DNA of 64,000 nt from Lysinibacillus timonensis (lineage in GTDB: Bacteria; Bacillota; Bacilli; Bacillales_A; Planococcaceae), in assembly GCF_900291985.1 (NCBI RefSeq), contig NZ_LT985980.1, positions 956,001 to 1,020,000 of the forward strand, written 5' to 3'. Under the pieces are notes generated by a model that was given only the letters and a program-made list of their open reading frames with translations, did not search any database and was not told where the DNA came from. Positions 8,869 to 15,546 of this stretch are shown one piece after another. Numbering within the stretch: position 1 is the stretch's first letter; each line of letters opens with the position of its first letter. The position numbers were made by a program, and so were the translations under genes.

Positions 8869-10692
8869 TTATTGATTTACTTCTGCTAATGCTTCAGCAC
8901 GTTCTTTTTCCCATTGTGCTTTTGCTTCCTGATATTCTTCATTACTCATTGGCTTCTCTAAAACACTTTGACCTTTAAATTTCTCTGAAGTTACACCAAA
9001 TGGTGAGAACTGTGCGTCAAATGGATTTAATTTAGATGCAATGTATCCGTCCCCTTGAACTGAATAAGGAATAACAAATGCCTCCTCAATTAAAAAGCTT
9101 TCCGCTTCTGCAAATAACTGATACCGTTCTTGAGTTTCAATTGTCGCTTTTGCAGCCTCAACCATATTGTCATATTTTGTTTTACCATTCGATTCAACAT
9201 ATCCCTCTGCAAGTTCAGGTTTGTTATAAGTACCACCCGTTGTAAACGGATCTGTATAAGTTGATGGGTCAGCAAAGTCAGGACCCCAGTTTACTTCCAT
9301 AAAAGCAAACTTACCTGGACGACGAACTTCTGATAAGAATCCTGTAGATGGTCCTGCTTCAACAATAATGTCAATGTAATCTTTACCCAATAAGTTTTCC
9401 ATTTGTTGTTCAATTACTTGTGCACGGTTTGCCCAGTCTGGCATACCTGAGTTATATGGCATCAGCACTTTTACTGGAAATGTTGCCTTACCTTCAAGTT
9501 CCGCTAATGCTTTTTCTTTAAATTCAAGTGCTAATTCTTTGTTAAACGAGTCTTTATTTGTAAATGGTGCGAGTGGTTCTAATTGCGTGTAATCTACGCC
9601 ATCAATATCTACAAAGTTTTTAGGCGTAATTGTATTGTTTAATAAGGACTCCGGATTATATGGCTCCAATGTCATCATTGCGGACACGCGGTCTAATCCA
9701 TGGAATAATGATTTACGGAAGTTTTTGTTATTCACAACTACTTTCCAGTTTTCCGGCTCATATTCAGCATCAAATTGTGGATCAAAATTTAATGCATAGA
9801 AATACGTATAGAAGCTTGTTGTACCTTCACGGACTAGTTCTTTTTTCTCTGGATCGTTAAACCAATCATCTAATATAGCTGTCGGAATAAGCGCTTGGTC
9901 TGTTTCACCACGTACAAATAGTTCAGGCGCTACAGTATTCGCTTCTGCATTATATTTGTAATGAATTTTATCGATTAATACATTATCCTTATCCCAGTAA
10001 GATTCGTTTTTCGCAAGGATCCGTTCGTTTTGCGGTTCAAATGTTTCTAACACATACGCTCCGTTATAAAGAAGGTTTTCCCCAGATGTACCAAAGCTTT
10101 CTCCTTTTTCAGCTAAGAAGTCTCCATTCACAGGGAAGAAACATACATAATTCAGCATAGAAAGGAAGTAAGGTGTTGGTGTTTCTAAAGTATACTCAAC
10201 CGTGTATTCATCGAGTGCTTTTATACCCACCTGTGAAAAGTCTGTAATTTCTCCTTCATAAAACGCATTACCATTTTTTACGACAGTTGCAATCCAAGCT
10301 GTTGAAGATTCGTTTTTCGCATCAAGTACATAATGTAAACCATCAACAAAGTCTTGTGCTTTAACATCTGCATATTCTTCACCTTCATGAGTAACCCATT
10401 TGACTCCTTCGCGAAGTTTGAACGTCCAAACTGTAGCATCTTCATTCGGAGTCCAAGATTCCGCTAAGCCAGGCTGAACAACACCATACTTATCGTATTC
10501 GATTAGGCCATCGACTAAATTTGCAGCAACACCAAACTCATTTGTATCTGAAGTTTTTAAGTAATTTAATGTTTTTACTTCACCCGAATATAGAATTCGA
10601 TAAACTGATTCATCATTTGACGATTCCCCACCACTACATGCTGCAAGGACAGTAGCAATGCACGCAATTAAAATAAGTAAATACTTCTTCAT
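8869..10692 (-). CDS. dppE: Peptide-binding lipoprotein (DppE/OppA family, SBP family 5)
   Basis: A 607-residue extracytoplasmic solute-binding protein. The signal sequence ends in lipobox LAAC with Cys19 as the lipidated residue, followed by an SGGESSND linker. The family-5 body shows LAESWTPNEDATVWTFKLRE and later AEGY and DP-rich motifs typical of OppA/DppE. It captures peptides at the membrane and passes them to DppBC. The cluster composition suggests cell-wall peptides as ligands; this is inferred, as OppA-fold binding sites cannot be read by eye. Confidence 0.93.
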   Translation of the reverse strand: MKKYLLILIACIATVLAACSGGESSNDESVYRILYSGEVKTLNYLKTSDTNEFGVAANLVDGLIEYDKYGVVQPGLAESWTPNEDATVWTFKLREGVKWVTHEGEEYADVKAQDFVDGLHYVLDAKNESSTAWIATVVKNGNAFYEGEITDFSQVGIKALDEYTVEYTLETPTPYFLSMLNYVCFFPVNGDFLAEKGESFGTSGENLLYNGAYVLETFEPQNERILAKNESYWDKDNVLIDKIHYKYNAEANTVAPELFVRGETDQALIPTAILDDWFNDPEKKELVREGTTSFYTYFYALNFDPQFDAEYEPENWKVVVNNKNFRKSLFHGLDRVSAMMTLEPYNPESLLNNTITPKNFVDIDGVDYTQLEPLAPFTNKDSFNKELALEFKEKALAELEGKATFPVKVLMPYNSGMPDWANRAQVIEQQMENLLGKDYIDIIVEAGPSTGFLSEVRRPGKFAFMEVNWGPDFADPSTYTDPFTTGGTYNKPELAEGYVESNGKTKYDNMVEAAKATIETQERYQLFAEAESFLIEEAFVIPYSVQGDGYIASKLNPFDAQFSPFGVTSEKFKGQSVLEKPMSNEEYQEAKAQWEKERAEALAEVNQ

Positions 10693-10721
10693 AGAACCCC
10701 TCCCATTAACAATCGTTTTTA

Positions 10722-11786
10722 TTATGAAAATCCGATCCCAGGACCGTCTGACATTTTAATTAGTTGATTATTAAAATGTGGACCTCCTACAACTGGATCT
10801 TTCAAACAAAGTAGCGGCCCATCTAAATCGACCATCGTGATGTTTTTCTGGGATGCAGCAAAGTGAGCAGCCGCGCTAACGCCAATTTTTGTTTCTAACA
10901 TGCAACCAATCATGCATTCGATTCCATTTGCTTCAGCAACATGACATAGTTTTTGAGCCTGGTAAATCCCACCTGTTTTCATTAGCTTGATATTGATTAA
11001 ATCAGCTGCACGCATTTCAATAATTTTGATAGCATCCTGAGCTGAAAATACACTTTCGTCGGCTAAAATATTCGTTTGAGTATTTGCCGTCACATATTGT
11101 AATCCTTTTAAATCTGCATAATGGACGGGTTGCTCAACTAATTCGATATCAACACCTGCATCTTCCATTTTACCGATGATTTTTACTGCTTGTTTTGGTG
11201 TCCAACCTTGATTAGCATCAACACGTAACGTTATATTCCGACCAACAGCGTGTCTTATCTGAATAATGCGCTCTGCATCACCGTTGGGGTCTTTTCCCAC
11301 CTTAACCTTAAGAATTTGGAATCCGCGCTTTACTGCGTTTAGACAATCATTTATCATCTCAGGAGTGTCATTAACACTAATGGTAAGATCCGTTTGTAGT
11401 TCTTGACGAAAGCCTCCTAACACTTTATACAATGGTGCGTTTAGCTTTTTAGCAAACAGATCATAAATCGCCATATCAACTGCTGCTTTTGCACTTGTAT
11501 TTTTATAAATAGATGCATTTATTTTTTCCATAATTGGGGACAGTTCATCGATATTCATACCCATAATGGCAGGCTTAATATAGTCTATTATGGCATTTTC
11601 AATCGATGATTTTGTTTCCCCAGTAATGGCGGCTGTTGGTGTAGCTTCACCTAATCCAATTACATCTTCATCAGTTATCACCTGCACCCCAATATTTTGA
11701 ATACGATTTACTGTTCGAAGGGCTGTTTTAAATGGACTAATTAATGGTGCTTCGACCTCAAAAAGTTTAATGTCGATAATTTTCAT
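10722..11786 (-). CDS. ykfB: L-Ala-D/L-Glu epimerase (YkfB-like, enolase superfamily)
   Basis: A 354-residue enolase-superfamily enzyme of the muconate-lactonising/dipeptide epimerase branch. The catalytic lysine motif KVKVG, metal ligands in RVDANQGW, ELVEQPV and ILADES, and the second catalytic lysine in INIKLMKTGG are all visible. YkfB epimerises L-Ala-D-Glu, the YkfC product, to L-Ala-L-Glu, which ordinary peptidases can use. The start at 11786 is chosen over a TTG at 11798 because GGGTGATG precedes this ATG at normal spacing. The gene sits between dppA and the binding-protein gene. Confidence 0.92.
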   Translation of the reverse strand: MKIIDIKLFEVEAPLISPFKTALRTVNRIQNIGVQVITDEDVIGLGEATPTAAITGETKSSIENAIIDYIKPAIMGMNIDELSPIMEKINASIYKNTSAKAAVDMAIYDLFAKKLNAPLYKVLGGFRQELQTDLTISVNDTPEMINDCLNAVKRGFQILKVKVGKDPNGDAERIIQIRHAVGRNITLRVDANQGWTPKQAVKIIGKMEDAGVDIELVEQPVHYADLKGLQYVTANTQTNILADESVFSAQDAIKIIEMRAADLINIKLMKTGGIYQAQKLCHVAEANGIECMIGCMLETKIGVSAAAHFAASQKNITMVDLDGPLLCLKDPVVGGPHFNNQLIKMSDGPGIGFS

Positions 11787-11802
11787 GGCATCACCCAATC
11801 TA

Positions 11803-12597
11803 TTAAGTTAAAAACTGTAGTATACGTAATACTTCGTAATAATTATCTGTTTCAAATTCAACCGTATTATGTGGCTTAAATTTAGCACCTGGGTAGAATG
11901 AATTGCGGAATGCCCTAGTATGATCTCGGTAAATAATTTCAACGTGAAATGTTGCTGGTAATTTCACTTGTAAATCTTTACGTTCAATTTTCATTGCTTG
12001 TTCTACTAATCTACGTATCTCTGAAATGGCAAGTTGAGGACTAACGTTAATTGTTGCATGACCAATACCCTCTTTTGTTGCAAACGTCACGATATTTTCA
12101 TTGACTGTACAAATCTCTTCCGTTAATCCGACATCTCCACTTACAAAAGCGACTGGTACATCGTGAAGAGCTGCTGCATACGTATTAATTAAAAATTCAC
12201 TCGCATATTCGCCGTTAATTTTAACATCCGCATTCGTGACTAACGTATGTGCAAGAGGATTACGATGGCTACCACCTTTACTATGGTAGCCAATAAAAAT
12301 AACACGATCAAAGCTTTCTTCTAAACCTGCAACCATACACATTGGATCACCAGTCCACCCACGAATTACTTTGACGTTAACTGGTAAATTAGATATATCT
12401 AGATTTCTTGCAGAATCATGAGCATCTTTCAATAATATTTCTGTTGCTCCACCTGCGATTGCACCTTCAATTGCGGCCTCAACTTCTTTTGTCATTTGTT
12501 TTTGGAACGGCTCATAATCTGGTGCATTTTTCTCTGTTTCAATCCATGTTGTAGATCCTGTTACACCTTCAAGATCAGCACTTATATATACTTTCAT
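11803..12597 (-). CDS. dppA: D-aminopeptidase DppA (M55 family)
   Basis: A 264-residue M55 zinc peptidase starting MKVYISADLEGVTG, with the metal-binding motifs SADLEG, LKDAHDSA and YHSKGGSHRNPLAHT and the DVGLTEE loop. B. subtilis DppA is a D-specific aminopeptidase that hydrolyses D-Ala-D-Ala and related D-peptides and is encoded with the dpp transporter, as here. It overlaps the upstream VanX-like gene by 4 bases, which indicates a shared transcript. Confidence 0.95.
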   Translation of the reverse strand: MKVYISADLEGVTGSTTWIETEKNAPDYEPFQKQMTKEVEAAIEGAIAGGATEILLKDAHDSARNLDISNLPVNVKVIRGWTGDPMCMVAGLEESFDRVIFIGYHSKGGSHRNPLAHTLVTNADVKINGEYASEFLINTYAAALHDVPVAFVSGDVGLTEEICTVNENIVTFATKEGIGHATINVSPQLAISEIRRLVEQAMKIERKDLQVKLPATFHVEIIYRDHTRAFRNSFYPGAKFKPHNTVEFETDNYYEVLRILQFLT

Positions 12598-13337
12598 TTG
12601 AATTGATACTCCTTTATGTCGTTGTTTTTAACTTCTGCAAGGATAGGACCGTAATGGACTATAGTGGAACCGGAACGTATTGCCCAAGCCCGATTTCCAT
12701 AGTCGAAATGCCACCATTCTTCATGATAATTTTGAAACCCTGCAGTCGTCATACAGTTAAATAAAATTCTTCTATTAATTAAAGCAACTTCATTTTCCTT
12801 ACTGTTCAGTTCAAAATACTGTGTTGCAGACTTATCGCTAATTTCATCAAACATTGTTCCTAAATCTAGTTCTTCCCCATTTGAATTACCAATTGTCAAA
12901 TCAATAGCACCACCTGAAATATGTGGTGAAGTTTGTTCAGGCATTAAACTTGGATAAGCAACATATTTCAATGTTTCTTTAACTACTTCTTCGTCTGACA
13001 AATTTTCATTTCTATTTTTTATATTTTCAAAAAATAATTGAAACAATGATGCCTGCACTTGATACGGTCGGTATCCGTCAAACAAGATAAGGCTATAACG
13101 TTGAGGTAACAATTCCAACGCTCTTTTCAAGCGCTCATAAACTCCCTTACGCAAATAAATAAATTTTAAACTCTCTGGTATGCTTTGCATGTAGTAAATT
13201 GGTTTTAGGAATAATCGATTGGGTATTTCTTGTACTCGTATAAGGGGTTCTTTACTTTCAAAGAATTCAAGGTCCACTTGATTGAATGGTTGAATGGAAA
13301 CGATTGGTTTTAATAACTCATCTTTAATGAATATCAC
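12594..13337 (-). CDS. VanX/DdpX-like D-alanyl-D-alanine dipeptidase (M15D)
   Basis: A 247-residue M15D zinc dipeptidase. Ligand motifs SPHISGGAIDLTIG (His and Asp) and EWWHFDYG (catalytic Glu, ligand His) match the VanX/DdpX family, which cleaves free D-Ala-D-Ala. With no signal peptide it would act in the cytoplasm beside DppA. This is a nutrient-recycling context with no vanHA partner. It is the promoter-proximal gene of the cluster. The start is uncertain: the GTG at 13337 almost abuts AGGGG, while an in-frame ATT at 13328 would have better spacing. Confidence 0.88.
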   Translation of the reverse strand: MIFIKDELLKPIVSIQPFNQVDLEFFESKEPLIRVQEIPNRLFLKPIYYMQSIPESLKFIYLRKGVYERLKRALELLPQRYSLILFDGYRPYQVQASLFQLFFENIKNRNENLSDEEVVKETLKYVAYPSLMPEQTSPHISGGAIDLTIGNSNGEELDLGTMFDEISDKSATQYFELNSKENEVALINRRILFNCMTTAGFQNYHEEWWHFDYGNRAWAIRSGSTIVHYGPILAEVKNNDIKEYQFK

Positions 13338-13366
13338 CCCTATCGTAAGATAACTTCAAATTATAG

Positions 13367-13381
13367 AATTTTTAGACAATT
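13367..13381 (-). promoter_or_regulatory. Candidate CodY box upstream of the muropeptide cluster
   Basis: The plus strand reads AATTTTTAGACAATT, which matches the CodY consensus AATTTTCWGAAAATT at 13 of 15 positions. It lies about 30 bases upstream of the first gene of the cluster. In B. subtilis dpp is a classical CodY-repressed operon, so this site fits nutrient-dependent repression. Assignment is by eye in AT-rich DNA, so chance matches are possible. Confidence 0.55.
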
Positions 13382-13556
13382 TAATATTTAAAATAAAATC
13401 TATCATATTTTTATTTTAATTACTAGATGAAAAATATCTTTTTCTTACTTATATTATGTTATCTTTAAGTAATATTTATCTAATCTTATTTATATTAATA
13501 TATGTTATTCAAGACGTCTTTATTGCGAATAGAATAATCATTTTTAGTAATTCCTC

Positions 13557-13604
13557 GAAAAAAACAAAAAGTTATTTAGGTCAAAAAATGAACCTAAATA
13601 ACTT
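13557..13604 (-). terminator. Terminator of the DmpA-family gene
   Basis: Arms AAGTTATTTAGGT (13569-13581) and ACCTAAATAACTT (13592-13604) form a 13-bp stem, followed on the minus strand by a long T-rich tract. It separates the DmpA-family gene from the dpp/ykf cluster. Confidence 0.88.
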
Positions 13605-13619
13605 AATCAATTTTTAAGT

Positions 13620-14669
13620 TTAAAATTCAAAAGCTTGAACGATATGACCAGCTCGTCCGATTGTCGTTTCAGCTTGAGATAATGAATTTAAGATTGCCTC
13701 TTCTGTCGTTTCAGCTGCAGCAATAAATAGCTCATTCATGATTAAATGGTCCTCTCGCAACTGCGTCCTCGATTCTACTATTTTGTACGGAGAATGAGAT
13801 ATTGTATGTGCAGTTGTAAAACCGATTACGATGTCACCACTTCCATGGGAATAATGACTGCCAATTCGTCCTAGACCAATACCACACCGCTTAATAACTC
13901 TTTTTAATTGTCTACTACTTAATGGAGCATCTGTAGCAAAAATGATAATAATTGATCCATCATTTGGTGGTACAGTTGGATTTGTTTTTCGATGCTCATG
14001 GATGTACCGTCCATACTGAAATTCTTTGCTATCACCAAAATTACTTAATACTAAACAGCCCACTGTGTATGAGAGGTTTTCATCTTCCACTTTAATTATT
14101 CTCGAAGAAGTACCGATTCCTCCTTTATATCCAAAACACATCATACCTTTTCCCGCACCAATAGCACCTTCTTTTGAAATCTCTGAAGTCGCATTACGGA
14201 TTGCATGAATTGCGTGTTCGGGTGTTACTGGTAATTTTCTAATTGAATTTAAATAGCTATCATTACATTCTCCTACCACTATATTAATTGTACCTGTTAC
14301 AATTCCGATATCCGGGTTTTCTTCAAGCATATATTTTAAAGTACCTTGGGTTACAGCTGGTACACCGAATGTGTTCGTTAACATGATAGGTGATTCTATA
14401 ACGCCTAATTCATTTATTTGAACAAGGCCTGTAGTTTTACCAAAACCATTAATGACATAACTTGCAGCTGTCACCTTTTCCTGAAAGAGATTCCCCCCAT
14501 GTGGAAGGATTGCGGTTACACCAGTGCATGCATGTTCCCCCTCTTCATGAAGCGGATAATCCAATGTTACATGCCCAACCTTCACTCCGGTTACATCCGT
14601 TATACAGTTTTTTACTCCTACTGGTAATTTCCCTATTTTGATACCCAACTCTCGTATTTTCTTGCCCAT
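13620..14669 (-). CDS. DmpA/BapA-family aminopeptidase (peptidase S58, P1 family)
   Basis: A 349-residue Ntn-hydrolase-like peptidase. The N-terminal stretch NCITDVTGVKVGHVTL and the motif NDGSIIIIFATDAPLSSRQ are family hallmarks. Family members self-cleave just before the nucleophile, here expected at Gly238-Ser239. DmpA and BapA release N-terminal L- or D-residues or beta-amino acids from peptides and amides. The gene is directly upstream of the muropeptide cluster in the same direction but has its own terminator, so it is a separate unit that could add to the same peptide-processing capacity (inference). Confidence 0.88.
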   Translation of the reverse strand: MGKKIRELGIKIGKLPVGVKNCITDVTGVKVGHVTLDYPLHEEGEHACTGVTAILPHGGNLFQEKVTAASYVINGFGKTTGLVQINELGVIESPIMLTNTFGVPAVTQGTLKYMLEENPDIGIVTGTINIVVGECNDSYLNSIRKLPVTPEHAIHAIRNATSEISKEGAIGAGKGMMCFGYKGGIGTSSRIIKVEDENLSYTVGCLVLSNFGDSKEFQYGRYIHEHRKTNPTVPPNDGSIIIIFATDAPLSSRQLKRVIKRCGIGLGRIGSHYSHGSGDIVIGFTTAHTISHSPYKIVESRTQLREDHLIMNELFIAAAETTEEAILNSLSQAETTIGRAGHIVQAFEF

Positions 14670-14732
14670 CTCTCCACCTCTAACATTCTTTATTACGTTC
14701 TATTTCACTAATATTCGGACTATTTAATAATA

Positions 14733-14764
14733 CAAAAAAAAGTTCCTATTTTAACTTTAGGAAC
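14733..14764 (-). terminator. Terminator of the GNAT acetyltransferase gene
   Basis: GTTCCTA (14742-14748) pairs with TAGGAAC (14758-14764). On the minus strand it is followed by eight Ts (A-run at 14733-14740). Confidence 0.8.
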
Positions 14765-14816
14765 ATTCTTCAACAGTTATTTTTATGTTAACACGATTTG
14801 ATGAACAGTTATAATT

Positions 14817-15317
14817 CTAGTTAACCTTTTTTCCAAGAATCACTAAATCACGCTTTACCCCATCTAATGTAGCGACCTCGGGTAAGTATGCCCATTGTTC
14901 AAAACCAAAACTTTTGATTAGACGAAGACTTGGTTCATTGTGCGCAAATACAAATCCAAGTAATGTATCAATATTATATTTTGGACTTTCAGAAATGACC
15001 TTTGCCATAATACTTTTGCCGATACGTTTTCCTCGATAATCCTCATGAAGATATATGCTAAACTCTGCCGTTGCATCGTATGCTGGTCTACCGTAGAAAG
15101 ATTGTAGACTTACCCAACCACAAGTTTCTCCACCTAGCTCAACAATCCATAATGGTCTTTTAGATGGGTCGTGTTCCTTAAACCAGTTCATTCGCCCTTC
15201 TACAGTGACGGGTTCAGTATCAGCAGTAACCATTCTACTATCAACAGTAGAATTGTATATTTCAACAATAATCGGTAAATCTTCTAATTTTGCAATACGA
15301 AATGAAATTTCCTCCAT
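14817..15317 (-). CDS. GNAT-family N-acetyltransferase (phosphinothricin-acetyltransferase-like)
   Basis: A 166-residue GNAT protein. The N-terminus FRIAKLEDLPIIVEIYNSTV and the acetyl-CoA loop EDYRGKRIGKSIM (motif A) are clear, and the order of motifs resembles the Pat/MddA-like amino-acid N-acetyltransferases. The acceptor substrate cannot be deduced. The gene stands alone, divergent from the ComP-like gene, and the two share about 230 bp of intergenic DNA. Confidence 0.85.
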   Translation of the reverse strand: MEEISFRIAKLEDLPIIVEIYNSTVDSRMVTADTEPVTVEGRMNWFKEHDPSKRPLWIVELGGETCGWVSLQSFYGRPAYDATAEFSIYLHEDYRGKRIGKSIMAKVISESPKYNIDTLLGFVFAHNEPSLRLIKSFGFEQWAYLPEVATLDGVKRDLVILGKKVN

Positions 15318-15385
15318 ATAACCACCTCATAAGTTAAATCATATCTACATGTTATACTTTTTAACTTTAAAACTCAATTTCCTTT

Positions 15386-15438
15386 CCTAGTTTAAACAAT
15401 TTAAATTTAACTAGGTCAATTAACTAGGTTATTAACTA
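15386..15438. repeat. TTAACTAGGT repeat cluster upstream of the ComP-like gene
   Basis: TTAACTAGGT occurs at 15407-15416 and 15420-15429, with a partial third copy TTAACTA at 15432-15438, giving 12-13 base spacing. An inverted copy, CCTAGTTTAA, lies at 15386-15395. The cluster is about 70-110 bases upstream of the probable comP promoter and suggests a multi-site binding region for a regulator. The regulator is unknown. Confidence 0.55.
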
Positions 15439-15505
15439 TTTCAAAATCCACCAAACTATAAGATAATAAATCAGATCGTATATTCAAATAGTACTTTCTT
15501 TAACA

Positions 15506-15526
15506 CGTTCGATTGAACGATATAAT
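15506..15526 (+). promoter_or_regulatory. Probable -10 region with overlapping inverted repeat for the ComP-like gene
   Basis: TATAAT at 15521-15526 is a consensus -10 hexamer just upstream of the ribosome-binding site. No good -35 hexamer is seen at 17 bases, which suggests activator dependence. The inverted repeat CGTTC-GATT-GAACG (15506-15519) abuts the -10 and could be an operator. Confidence 0.45.
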
Positions 15527-15546
15527 CAAAAATGGGTGAAAAATAT

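Noticed and set aside
12594-13337. Vancomycin-resistance locus
   Set aside because: Only a VanX-like dipeptidase is present, with no VanH, VanA-type ligase or VanRS; the context is peptide nutrition.
15506-15519. LexA box upstream of the ComP-like gene
   Set aside because: The repeat reads GTTC-N4-GAAC, the reverse arrangement of the Bacillus SOS box GAAC-N4-GTTC.
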